Positions 22,333 to 30,090 of a DNA stretch of 43,929 nucleotides are shown here, in pieces; within the stretch, counting starts at the first letter, position 1; the number at the start of each line of letters is the position of its first letter. Under the pieces are notes generated by a model, which was not told the origin of the DNA, searched no databases, and worked only from the letters and a program-made list of their open reading frames with translations. Both the position numbers and the translations under genes were made by a program. This stretch comes from Streptomyces ureilyticus (GTDB lineage: Bacteria; Actinomycetota; Actinomycetes; Streptomycetales; Streptomycetaceae), in the NCBI RefSeq assembly GCF_011045025.1, contig NZ_JAAKZX010000068.1, positions 1-43,929 of the forward strand. Reading direction: 5' to 3'.

Positions 22333-22866
22333 TCAGCCGAGCAGCTCGACCTCCAGCTGGCCGAAGTGGAAGTCGCGGACGGTTTGCAGCAGTTCGTCCT
22401 CGGACAGCTTTCCGTCGCCGTTCCTGTCCACCTTCTGGAAGATTTCCCCGGCCTGGGAGGCCGGCACGCCGACGGCGGTCAGCCAGCCCTGGAACTCACG
22501 GGCGTCGATCTCGCCGTCGTGGTTGTCGTCGCACAGACGGACCAGCGCCTTCACGATGGGAGAGAGCGCGCGGTTGAAGCTTGCCTCCCCCTCCTTGAAC
22601 AGCATCTCCCCCGTGGCGTCGAGGAACTGCTCCCGGCTGATGGCGCCACCGGCCGGGACGCCGGCCTTCTGGGCCAGGTGCTGGTACAGCCCCTGGAAGG
22701 CGCTGTGGAGCTCCTGCACCTCCGGGGAGTCGGCGATCTTGCCGAGGTTCTGGGCGATCCGGGCGGCCTCGCCCTGGAAGTCGCTCGCCTCCAGGACGCC
22801 GTTGCCGTCGGTGTCCCACTTCTCGAAGCGCTTTGCCAGGCGGTCGTTGGCCACTGCGGTGCTCAT
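22333..22866 (-). CDS. EF-hand calcium-binding protein (calerythrin/CabC-like)
   Basis: The 177-residue cytoplasmic protein has four EF-hand positions. Loop 1 is DTDGNGVLEASD (18-29, Asp instead of Glu at position 12); loop 2 (about 69-80) is degenerate; loop 3 is DDNHDGEIDARE (113-124); loop 4 is DRNGDGKLSEDE (147-158). So three loops should bind calcium, as in calerythrin of Saccharopolyspora. No signal peptide is present. The ATG at 22864-22866 follows GGAGAG. It faces the biosynthetic operon convergently and is unlikely to be part of it. The likely role is calcium buffering or sensing during morphological development. Confidence 0.88.
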   Translation of the reverse strand: MSTAVANDRLAKRFEKWDTDGNGVLEASDFQGEAARIAQNLGKIADSPEVQELHSAFQGLYQHLAQKAGVPAGGAISREQFLDATGEMLFKEGEASFNRALSPIVKALVRLCDDNHDGEIDAREFQGWLTAVGVPASQAGEIFQKVDRNGDGKLSEDELLQTVRDFHFGQLEVELLG

Positions 22867-23013
22867 GTGTCTCTCCATGTCTCGGACGGAGTCCGATGGT
22901 CTCGGGTGGTGTCGGATGGATGACGGACCGCGGCACCTGGACAGGGCCGCGACCGCGCAGGGCAGTACCGCTGCGCGGGCTCTGGGGCCGGCGACGGCCG
23001 GCAGGAGGAGACG

Positions 23014-23060
23014 CCGGCTCAAGCCGGAGCGAGGAGGCACCGGCTCAAGCCGGAGCGAGG
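23014..23060. repeat. 21-bp tandem direct repeat with hairpin in each copy
   Basis: Bases 23014-23034 are repeated exactly at 23040-23060. Each copy starts with CCGGCTcaAGCCGG, a perfect 6-bp inverted repeat. They lie just past the stop of the nucleotide-sugar dehydrogenase (23064, leftward), so they may act as its double terminator. Confidence 0.65.
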
Positions 23061-23063
23061 GAA

Positions 23064-24323
23064 TCAGAGAAGGGTGACCCGGCTGCCCACGGCCTTGCCG
23101 CGGGTGTCGAGCAGGGCGCAGCGAGCCTGGCCCAGTGCTTCCCTGGCGTAACAGGCGTGATCCTGCAACAGGATCGCCACATCGGCGTGGGCCATGGCTT
23201 CCTGGAGGTTCTCGGCGCGCGGCAGAGACCGGCCGCCGACAGTGAACTCGGCTATGTACGGGTCGTGGTAGTACACGTCGGCACCGGCGGCGAGCAGTCC
23301 TGCCGCCACCGGGTGCGCCGGCGTCTCCCGGACGTCGGCCACATCCGCTTTGTAGGTGATTCCGAGGAGCAGGGCCCGTGCGCCCTCAGGGCGGCCGCGG
23401 GCATCGGTGAGCAGGGCCAGCGCTCGGTCCACGACATGGTTCGGCATGCGGCCGAGGACCTCGTGTGCGGCTGCCAGCGTGCGGAAGGCGAAGCCCTGGG
23501 ATTCGGCCCGCGCGGTGAGATAGCGGGGGTCGACAGGAATGCAGTGTCCGCCGACGCCGGGTCCGGGCCTGAAGGGTGCGAAGCCGAAGGGCTTGGACGC
23601 GGCACAGTGCAGCACGTCCCAGATGTCGATGCCGGTCTCGTGGCAGAACAGTGCCACTTCGTCGACCAGGGCCATGTTGACGTACCGGTAGGTGTTTTCG
23701 AGGAGTTTGGCCATCTCCGCCTCCCGCGTTCCACGGGCGACGACGAGGTGGTCCACGAACCGGGAGTAGAACGCGACGGCGTACTTGGCGCACAGAGCGC
23801 TGCAACCGCTCACGATCTTCGGCGTGTTGCGGATGGTCCACGTCTCGTTGCCGGGGTCGATGCGCTGTGGCGAATACGCCAGGTGGAAGTCCTCGCCCGC
23901 CTGCAGCCCGCTGCTGTGCTCCAGCAGCGGCCGCACGACGTCCTCCGTGGTGCCGGGATAGCTGGTGGACTCAAGGACGACGAGCATGCCGGGGCGCAGC
24001 CGGGCGGCGACGACCCGGGCTGCGTCCTCGACCGCGGACAGGTCGGGTAAGCCTTCCGGTGTGAGTCCGGTCGGCACAGAGATCACCACGGTCTGCGCGC
24101 CGTCCAGGACTGCTGGGTCGGTCGTGGCATGAAAGCCCGCGTCCAGCATGACCGCGACCTCGGCGTCGAAGACGCCGCCGACATGGGAACGGGCTGCGGC
24201 GAGTCCCGACACCACCGTGCCGGACACGTCGTACCCCACGGTCGCCAGACCTGCCGAGACCGCGGCTCTGGCGAGCGGCAGCCCGACATGCCCCAGCCCG
24301 ATGACGACGAGATCGGTGGCCAT
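23064..24323 (-). CDS. Nucleotide-sugar 6-dehydrogenase (UDP-glucose / UDP-GlcNAc / GDP-mannose dehydrogenase family)
   Basis: The 419-residue enzyme oxidises C6 of an NDP-sugar to a carboxylate in two NAD-dependent steps. Motifs are VVIGLGHVGLPLA (NAD site, 7-19), ESTSYPGTT (118-126, Glu118), AKLLENTYRYVNMAL with Lys207, and GPGVGGHCIPVDP with the thioester Cys261; the C-terminal domain has GITYKADVADVRETP. The overall look is closer to the WbpA/UDP-HexNAc branch than to plain UDP-glucose dehydrogenase. The ATG at 24321-24323 has AGGAGA upstream; a longer frame is unsupported. Codon 92 is TTA (24048-24050). It stands without glycosyltransferases, so its product may serve a distant polysaccharide or the nearby amino-sugar-like pathway. 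Confidence 0.88.
   Translation of the reverse strand: MATDLVVIGLGHVGLPLARAAVSAGLATVGYDVSGTVVSGLAAARSHVGGVFDAEVAVMLDAGFHATTDPAVLDGAQTVVISVPTGLTPEGLPDLSAVEDAARVVAARLRPGMLVVLESTSYPGTTEDVVRPLLEHSSGLQAGEDFHLAYSPQRIDPGNETWTIRNTPKIVSGCSALCAKYAVAFYSRFVDHLVVARGTREAEMAKLLENTYRYVNMALVDEVALFCHETGIDIWDVLHCAASKPFGFAPFRPGPGVGGHCIPVDPRYLTARAESQGFAFRTLAAAHEVLGRMPNHVVDRALALLTDARGRPEGARALLLGITYKADVADVRETPAHPVAAGLLAAGADVYYHDPYIAEFTVGGRSLPRAENLQEAMAHADVAILLQDHACYAREALGQARCALLDTRGKAVGSRVTLL
24048..24050 (-). other. TTA codon, residue 92 of the nucleotide-sugar dehydrogenase
   Basis: In-frame TTA within EGLPDL of the leftward gene; a fourth candidate bldA-dependent codon in this part of the window. Confidence 0.85.
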
Positions 24324-24373
24324 GTGCGTACGTTCTCCTGAGGTTGTGGGGGGTGAACGGGAACAGCGGTGGC

Positions 24374-24682
24374 TCAGGCGGAGAAACTGCCGCTGCCGGG
24401 CGCCACGTGCGAGCCGTATCCGGGCTCCACGGTGAGGCCGGGGGTCAGACAGAACGGGTCGGCGTAGACGGTGACCGGACGATCGGTGTGGTTCGTCAGC
24501 ACATGCGCGTCGGGCGGAAGCTTCTGGCACCCTTGCGGATCGCGATAAACAGTCAGCGGCGTCGCTTCCGTAGTGAACACCACCACATCTCCCTGCTCCG
24601 CCGCGGCAGCGGTGCCGGTGGCGGCGCTTGCCGCGAGCAGCGCACCGGCAGCGGCGAACATGAAGACACGGGCACAGCGCAT
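24374..24682 (-). CDS. Small secreted protein of unknown function
   Basis: The 102-residue protein begins with a clear Sec signal: MRCARVF, a hydrophobic run, then Ala-rich TAAAAEQGD with likely cleavage after an Ala near residue 28. The mature part of about 75 residues is short, beta-rich and has two Cys (GCQKLP and PFCLTPG) that could form one disulphide, with the words TVYRDPQ and TVYADPF repeated around them. The ATG at 24680-24682 follows AAAGGA at good spacing. I do not recognise a family. It may be cotranscribed with the dehydrogenase 50 bases downstream. An AT-rich imperfect palindrome stands just upstream. Confidence 0.7.
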   Translation of the reverse strand: MRCARVFMFAAAGALLAASAATGTAAAAEQGDVVVFTTEATPLTVYRDPQGCQKLPPDAHVLTNHTDRPVTVYADPFCLTPGLTVEPGYGSHVAPGSGSFSA

Positions 24683-24708
24683 GAATTGGTCCTTTCGGCA
24701 GTGTGTTG

Positions 24709-24726
24709 TCGAAATGATTCTTTTCA
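24709..24726. promoter_or_regulatory. AT-rich imperfect palindrome, Fur/Zur-like
   Basis: The site reads TGAAAAGAATCATTTCGA on the minus strand, 27-44 bases before the secreted-protein ATG. It stands out by AT content and resembles Fur-family boxes (TGAAAATnATTTTCA) without matching them fully. It could instead be promoter sequence. Confidence 0.3.
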
Positions 24727-25274
24727 GGAGATGCACACGTTAAGCACGGACCCACCCTGATGCGCTCGAACCAGTGACGCCCTCAATGGAGTTGACGCCT
24801 CGGTCGGTGATCCGCGTCCCGTCGGTATCGGACGCGGGACGGGCCGGGCACGGGTTCACCGGCGCGGCGAGAAACCGGTTCCGGCTCAGGCGATCCCTCG
24901 GCGGCTGCTGGCCAGCGGCCACCGGGGAAGATCGTGCCGCCCCTCAGCCGCGTTGCCTGCGAACTCGAATGCGGAGCTTCGGGGCGCAACATGCCGAACG
25001 TGATGCTGACCAGTTGCCGACTCAACTGACTACCCATCAAGTGTCAACGGTTCGCATGCGAGTCGCTCAAGGTCTACTGCAATGCAAGACAAGGACTGAC
25101 CTTCTACCACTCGCCGACCGAGCCCCGCACCACGATGGCGTCACTTGACCGTCGCCCCGGCGACCGAGACCGTGCCTGCTATTTCTCCGGACCGGGGTAC
25201 GGAACGACGTCGTGAGGCACACCGAGATCCTCACCACAGCGCAACCGGGCCGGGTAAGCCGCTGAAGGCCCGCA
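24727..25274. other. Long stretch without a recognisable gene
   Basis: About 550 bases between the secreted-protein gene and the LLM oxidoreductase end. Short reading frames exist on both strands but none has Streptomyces codon bias, a ribosome site and a familiar sequence together. The part at 25010-25150 is less GC-rich than the surroundings, which may indicate a decayed or foreign piece. Confidence 0.4.
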
Positions 25275-26219
25275 CTACGCGGTGAGCCCTGTCACCCGCC
25301 GCATCACCTCATGACAGAACGTCCCGACCCCGTCCGGGTCGTCGATGAACTGGTTCGGCTTGATGCAGAAGGTCGTGAAGCCCTGTTCCAGTTGTTCCGG
25401 GATCGATGCCAGGGCCGCGCCGAGATCCGCCGTGGAGCGGTCGTCGGGGAACACGGCCTGGGTGCCGCCGATCATCTCCAGCTCGGTGACGTCCCGGCCG
25501 GCCGCCGTCATAGCGTCCTTGAGCAGTTGCATGTCCTGCGGTGTGGGCCGGCCCAGCGGGTGGAAGCCGTGGCCGTACTGGACTAGTCGACGCAGGACGG
25601 GGCCGTGCAGGCGCTGGCCGCCGAACCACAGTCGCGGGCCCTCCGGTCGGTATGCCTTGGGCTCGAAGTAGACGTCCCGGAAGGGGTAGTTCTCGCCGTC
25701 GTGCGAGATCGGGGACGGTCCCCATGCCTTCGCCCAGACTTCCAGGTGCTCGTCGAGCAGTCGGCCCCTCCTGCCGAAGGGCACTCCCAGCGCGTCGTAC
25801 TCGTCCTTGCTCCAGCTGACCGTGGGCTGCACCAGCAGCCGCCCTTCGCTGATCAGGTCGAGGGTGCCCAACTCCCGTGCCATGAGCAGCGGATGGCGCA
25901 GCGGAGCGAGGACGGCCGCGGCGGCCAGGCGCAGGCGCTCGGTGACGGAGGCGATGGCGGCGAGCAGGAGCAGGGAGTTGGGCCAGGGGGTGTACGGGTC
26001 CTGGTTGCCCGGGAGGGCGTAGTCGCGGGGGTTGCCCATGATGCCGTCGGCGCCGGCGTCAGGGCCGAGCACGATGTGTTCGCTGACCATCACCGAGTCG
26101 AAGCCGGCCTCCTCGGCCTCGCGGGCCCACCGGACCGCCTTCGGCAGGTCGGCGCGGCCGCCGGTCAGGGTCCAGTTCTCGCTGAGGACGAGCAGCATGC
26201 GGGGTTGCGTGGTGGTCAT
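25275..26219 (-). CDS. LLM-class (F420-type) oxidoreductase
   Basis: The 314-residue TIM barrel is of the luciferase-like monooxygenase superfamily, in the branch that usually uses coenzyme F420. Landmarks are AREAEEAGFDSVMVSEHI, the PWPNSLLLLAAIASVTERLRL region, RHPLLMARELGTLDLISEGR and VPFGRRGRLLDEHLEVW. It may reduce or oxidise an imported small molecule. Its ATG overlaps the stop of the upstream LuxR gene by four bases, so regulator and enzyme form one operon. It is divergent from the ABC transporter operon, which suggests a shared substrate. Flavin use cannot be excluded from sequence. Confidence 0.82.
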   Translation of the reverse strand: MTTTQPRMLLVLSENWTLTGGRADLPKAVRWAREAEEAGFDSVMVSEHIVLGPDAGADGIMGNPRDYALPGNQDPYTPWPNSLLLLAAIASVTERLRLAAAAVLAPLRHPLLMARELGTLDLISEGRLLVQPTVSWSKDEYDALGVPFGRRGRLLDEHLEVWAKAWGPSPISHDGENYPFRDVYFEPKAYRPEGPRLWFGGQRLHGPVLRRLVQYGHGFHPLGRPTPQDMQLLKDAMTAAGRDVTELEMIGGTQAVFPDDRSTADLGAALASIPEQLEQGFTTFCIKPNQFIDDPDGVGTFCHEVMRRVTGLTA

Positions 26220-27238
26220 CTGGGCTCCCTCTCGACGAAGTACTCGAGGTCCTCTGGCGCGGGCCGCAGCACACCGTCACGTACGGCGAGCGCCGTCGCC
26301 TCGGCGCGGGAGGCGCAGCCGGTCTTGCGCAGCAGGTGCTCGATGTGGCTGTGCACTGTGCGCGGCGACAGGAACAGGGCCTGCGCGATGGCCTGATTGG
26401 TCTGGCCCCGGGCGGCTCGCGTGAGTACTTCGAGTTCGCGCGGGCTCAGGCCGTACGGCAGCTCGGCGCGCTCCTCGTACACCAGGACCGCCTCGCGTGC
26501 CGCCGGACCCGCCGTGCACCGTTGCAGCACCACTCGGCACCATCCGGGGCCGACCGGCCACAGGACCCGAAGTCGCAGGCCCCGCGAGAGGGTGAACGCC
26601 TCCGTGATCCGTCGGAAGTCCTCATCGTCCAGCGCCCCGGCGGGCGCCCGGCCCGGCAGCTCGATGACGCCGTCGGGGGTGACGAGGTTCGCCGCCGCCT
26701 CGGCCGGGAGTTCGTGGGAGCCACCGGCGTGGGCGGTGGGGTCGGCGAGGGCGCCCAGTGCGGGGAGGATCGAGGCGAGCAGTTGTCGCGCCTCGGTGTC
26801 GTAAACGTCGGCGCCTTCCGCGGAGAGGTGGATCAGGCCCACGAGGCGCCCCTGGTGGCGCAGCGCGCCGGTCAGCCCGTCACGGAAGCCGGCGGGGCGG
26901 ACGCGCTCGGCGTAGAACCAGCCGTGCCGGAAGCGCAGTCCGGGATCGTCTGCGTCCTCAGAGATGGAGGGCGGCAGTTCCTGCCGTACGACGTTGGCGT
27001 ACCAGGAGGTCGAGACGAACTCGGCGGCCAGGGCCTGCGAGGCCGCGGCGGGGTAGCCGACACCGGCGATCTGCAGGTGCGCCCCGGAGACGGGGTCGAT
27101 CCCGAGCAGGGACGCGGCGTCGAACGGAAGGGCCCGGCCGAGTTCCTGCAGGGCCTGGGCGCAGGCCGTGGCGGTGTCGCGCTCGCGCGTGAGCATGCCG
27201 ATGCGTGTCGCGGCGGCGATCTGCTGGGGGCCGAGCAT
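26216..27238 (-). CDS. LuxR-family regulator with GAF-like sensor domain
   Basis: The 340-residue protein has a C-terminal LuxR/FixJ helix-turn-helix at 263-322: LSPRELEVLTRAARGQTNQ, then IAQALFLSPRTVHSHIEHLL. The N-terminal part (about 15-180) has the hydrophobic pattern of a GAF domain (FDAASLLGIDPVSGAHLQIA, GRLVGLIHLSAEGADVYD). No receiver-domain Asp is visible, so it would sense a ligand directly. The start at 27238 gives a normal length. It is cotranscribed with the LLM oxidoreductase and divergent from the transporter genes; the 248-base gap at 27239-27486 is the likely control region. Confidence 0.82.
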   Translation of the reverse strand: MLGPQQIAAATRIGMLTRERDTATACAQALQELGRALPFDAASLLGIDPVSGAHLQIAGVGYPAAASQALAAEFVSTSWYANVVRQELPPSISEDADDPGLRFRHGWFYAERVRPAGFRDGLTGALRHQGRLVGLIHLSAEGADVYDTEARQLLASILPALGALADPTAHAGGSHELPAEAAANLVTPDGVIELPGRAPAGALDDEDFRRITEAFTLSRGLRLRVLWPVGPGWCRVVLQRCTAGPAAREAVLVYEERAELPYGLSPRELEVLTRAARGQTNQAIAQALFLSPRTVHSHIEHLLRKTGCASRAEATALAVRDGVLRPAPEDLEYFVEREPR

Positions 27239-27486
27239 GCGAACCTCCCGACGGCTCTTGTCGCTACGAAGATTGTCGACCCGATTGTTTGGGTCCTAAC
27301 GATATGCGGGTCCGGGGCGCCGGACAAGCCTTCTGCCGTTCCGCGACCACGCCCCTCCTGGTCGGCGCCCGTGCGCTCGGAGAGTCGGTATTTGTACGGA
27401 TGGCGGGGCAGAACGGCCGGCGCTTTCCTGTTCGGCACAGCCGGACGCCCGCCGTGACGGGCCCGTTTCCCTGGGAGAGCCCCGCC
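27239..27486. promoter_or_regulatory. Divergent control region of the ABC transporter and LuxR genes
   Basis: An AT-richer patch at 27268-27305 contains a direct repeat GATTGT (27271 and 27283), an inverted repeat GACCC-N8-GGGTC (27278-27295) and a possible rightward promoter TTGTCG-N17-TAACGA (27274-27302). The remainder (27306-27486) would be a long leader for the binding-protein gene and shows no gene. The LuxR protein is the obvious candidate to bind here. Confidence 0.4.
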
Positions 27487-28527
27487 ATGACCCGATTCCA
27501 GCAAGCCGCGTCCACGGCTTCACGCAGGCAGTTCCTCGCATGGTCCGGCGGCATCACGGCGGCCACCGCGCTGGCCGCCACGGGCTGTTCGGCGCCGGAC
27601 GACGGCGCGAGCTCGAACGCCGCGGCCGCCGGCTCGTCGGCGGAGGCGAAGACGCTCAGCAAGATCGGCCTGGACTATCCGTTCACTCAACTCCCCCTGT
27701 ACTCCACGCTGGTGAAACTCTCCACCAAGGCCGCGAAGCAGCACGGCGTCACCCTGCTGACCACGAGCGACGCGAGCAACGCCGACACTCAGGCCACCAA
27801 TCTGAGTGCCTGGGTCTCCCAGAAGGTCCCGGCCATCGTGTCGTTCCCGATGGTCTTCGAGGCCACCGAGGCCACCGCCAAGCGGGCCCTCGACGCCGGG
27901 CTGATCTGGGTCACGTACGGCGGAACGCTGGAACACCAGAGCGCGGACATCCAGTTCAGCTTCCTCGAGGGCGGCACCCTGCTCGGGGAGGCCGCCGCGA
28001 AGTGGGCCGACGAGCAACTCGGTGGCAAGGGCAAGATCGCCTTCCTCACCGACAGCACGATCCAGCTGGGCCGTGAGCGCACCAAAGGCATGATCGACGC
28101 CTTCACCAAGCACGCGCCCGGTGTCGACGTGGTCGCGAAGGAGCAGGCCATCGACCCGGACACCGGGCTCTCGAAGACCCGGGCCATCCTTGCCAAGCAC
28201 CCCGACCTCAATATCCTCCTCGGTGTCACGGACGCCGCCGCGTACGGCGGCTTCAAGGCCCTCCAGCAGACGGGGCGGGCGAAGGCCGACGCCAAGACCT
28301 TCGTGGGAGGGCAGGACGGCGCCGCCCCTTCCCTCCTGGCCATCAAGCAGGGCACGTTCTACCGGGCCTCCGCCGCGCTGGCGCCGAAGGACATCGCGAA
28401 CGCCATCGTCGACGTGCCGCTGGCCGTCGCCGCCGGGAAGGCGAATCCAAGCGCCCAGGTGCCGATCACGCTCATCCAGCACGCGGACACCGCGCGGATC
28501 GACGACCTCCTCGCGCAGAACTCCTAG
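27487..28527 (+). CDS. Sugar-type ABC transporter substrate-binding lipoprotein
   Basis: The 346-residue protein starts with a Tat-like signal (RRQF, Arg13-14) and a lipobox LAATGC (Cys34), so it is anchored outside the membrane. The mature part has the periplasmic-binding-protein type 1 fold of RbsB-like proteins: AWVSQKVPAIVSFPM, GKGKIAFLTDSTIQLGRER, ILAKHPDLNILLGVTDAAAY and GQDGAAPSLLAI. The ATG at 27487 is the start that gives the signal; the longer frame adds unrelated residues. The ligand is likely a sugar, polyol, nucleoside or similar small polar molecule. It is the first gene of a transporter operon with ATPase and permease. Confidence 0.85.
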   Translation: MTRFQQAASTASRRQFLAWSGGITAATALAATGCSAPDDGASSNAAAAGSSAEAKTLSKIGLDYPFTQLPLYSTLVKLSTKAAKQHGVTLLTTSDASNADTQATNLSAWVSQKVPAIVSFPMVFEATEATAKRALDAGLIWVTYGGTLEHQSADIQFSFLEGGTLLGEAAAKWADEQLGGKGKIAFLTDSTIQLGRERTKGMIDAFTKHAPGVDVVAKEQAIDPDTGLSKTRAILAKHPDLNILLGVTDAAAYGGFKALQQTGRAKADAKTFVGGQDGAAPSLLAIKQGTFYRASAALAPKDIANAIVDVPLAVAAGKANPSAQVPITLIQHADTARIDDLLAQNS

Positions 28528-28536
28528 GCGGCCGGC

Positions 28537-30090
28537 ATGACGGGCAAGACAGGCATGGCGGAACCGAATCTCCGTATCCGCGGACTCAGCAAGTCCTTCG
28601 GCGGGGTCCGGGCACTGGACCGCGTGGACCTCACCGTCCCGGCGGGCCAGGTGCACGCCCTCCTCGGCCACAACGGCGCCGGCAAGTCCACCCTGATCAA
28701 GTGCCTCGGCGGGGCCTTCCCGCCGGACGCGGGCACGATCGAGGTGGGTGGCAGTAGCCACACACGGCTGAGCCCGCGCGAGTCGATCGCCGCCGGAGTG
28801 GCGATCATCTTCCAGACGCTCAGCGTCGTCGACTCCCTGACGGTGGCCGAGAACATCTTCCTCGGCCAGGAGTGGACCAAGTACGGCCGGATCGACCGCC
28901 GGGCCCAGGAGGACGTCGCGGCCGGACTGCTCCAGCGGGTGGCGGCGAACTGCTCCCCTCGCGACCGGGTGGGCGAACTCCCCATGGGCCAACGGCAGTT
29001 GGTGGAGATCGCCAAGGCGCTCAGCCGCAGCGCCTCGGTCCTCGTCCTGGACGAGCCCACCGCCGCCCTGTCCGGGGCCGAGAGCGACGCGCTGGCCGAG
29101 CGGGTGGAGGACCTGCGCACCCAGGGGCTGGCCATCGTGTACGTCACTCATCTGCTGGCCGAGGTGGAGCGGCTCGCGGACACCGTAACGGTGCTTCGGG
29201 ACGGGCGCGTGACGCATCAGTCGGAGGTGTCGGGGCGGAGCCGGCAGGAGTTGGTCGACGCGATCGTCGGCCCGGCGCCTCCCGTCTCGCCGGGCACGAC
29301 AACGCGTGCCCCGGCACGCTCCGACGCGCCGCGCCCTGTCTGCCTCACGGTGGACGGCCTGCGGGGTCCCGGATTCGGTCCCGTCGACGTGGACGTGGCC
29401 GAGGGCGAGATCGTCGGCCTGTTCGGGCTCATCGGTTCCGGCCGTACGCGCGTTCTGGAGACGCTCTTCGGCAGGCGCCGTGCGTCGGGTGGGACCGTGC
29501 GCGTCAAAGGCCGTGCCGTCGAAGCCACCCGGCCCGCCGACGCACTGGCCGCGGGGATCGCCCTCGTACCGGCGGACCGGCGCAGACAGGGCCTGTTCCC
29601 GGTGCTGAGCGCGCAGGACAACGCGCTGCTGCCGGCGATACGTCCGCTCGCCCGGCGCGGCGTACGGGCGCTGCGTGCCGAGCGGCGGATCTTCGGCGCG
29701 CTGTGCGAGGCCGTGGGGCTGCGCCCGGCCCGGCCGGGCCTGCCGGCGGCCGCCTTCTCCGGCGGGAACCAGCAGAAGCTCGTGCTCGGCCGCTGGATCA
29801 ACGAGGCGCACCACGTCGACGTCCTGCTCCTCGACGAGCCCACCCAAGGCGTCGACGTGGGCGCCCGGCAGGAGATCTACCAGGTCGTCTCCTCGCTCGC
29901 CGCGCAGGGCGGCACCGCCGTGCTGTTCGCCTCCAGCGACCCCGAGGAGGTCGTCGCGCTCGCCCACCGCTGCCTGATCGTCTCCGCCGGCCGGATCACC
30001 GGAGAACTCAGCGGCGCCGAACTCACCGAGGCCGCGCTCCTGTCGGCCGTCCACGACCCCGCCCCCGCGACCTCGGAAGGAGCGGCATGA
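28537..30090 (+). CDS. ABC transporter ATPase, duplicated (RbsA/XylG type)
   Basis: The 517-residue protein has two ABC domains. The first has Walker A GHNGAGKST (44-52), signature LPMGQRQLVEIAKAL and Walker B VLVLDEPTAAL. The second has the degenerate Walker A GLIGSGRT, signature SGGNQQKLVLGRW and LLLDEPTQGVDVGAR, as expected for carbohydrate-uptake CUT2 ATPases. It energises uptake with the permease encoded next. The ATG at 28537 or one at 28555 could start it; neither has a strong ribosome site, so translation may be coupled to the binding protein gene 9 bases upstream. Its stop overlaps the permease ATG. Confidence 0.92.
   Translation: MTGKTGMAEPNLRIRGLSKSFGGVRALDRVDLTVPAGQVHALLGHNGAGKSTLIKCLGGAFPPDAGTIEVGGSSHTRLSPRESIAAGVAIIFQTLSVVDSLTVAENIFLGQEWTKYGRIDRRAQEDVAAGLLQRVAANCSPRDRVGELPMGQRQLVEIAKALSRSASVLVLDEPTAALSGAESDALAERVEDLRTQGLAIVYVTHLLAEVERLADTVTVLRDGRVTHQSEVSGRSRQELVDAIVGPAPPVSPGTTTRAPARSDAPRPVCLTVDGLRGPGFGPVDVDVAEGEIVGLFGLIGSGRTRVLETLFGRRRASGGTVRVKGRAVEATRPADALAAGIALVPADRRRQGLFPVLSAQDNALLPAIRPLARRGVRALRAERRIFGALCEAVGLRPARPGLPAAAFSGGNQQKLVLGRWINEAHHVDVLLLDEPTQGVDVGARQEIYQVVSSLAAQGGTAVLFASSDPEEVVALAHRCLIVSAGRITGELSGAELTEAALLSAVHDPAPATSEGAA

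Noticed and set aside
23014..23060. CRISPR-like array
   Set aside because: There are only two copies with a 5-base spacer, each a terminator-like hairpin, and no cas genes.
27520..30054. 844-residue open frame on the minus strand
   Set aside because: It lies opposite the binding-protein and ATPase genes and has a Gly/Arg/Asp-rich composition without domains. It is a GC-driven shadow.
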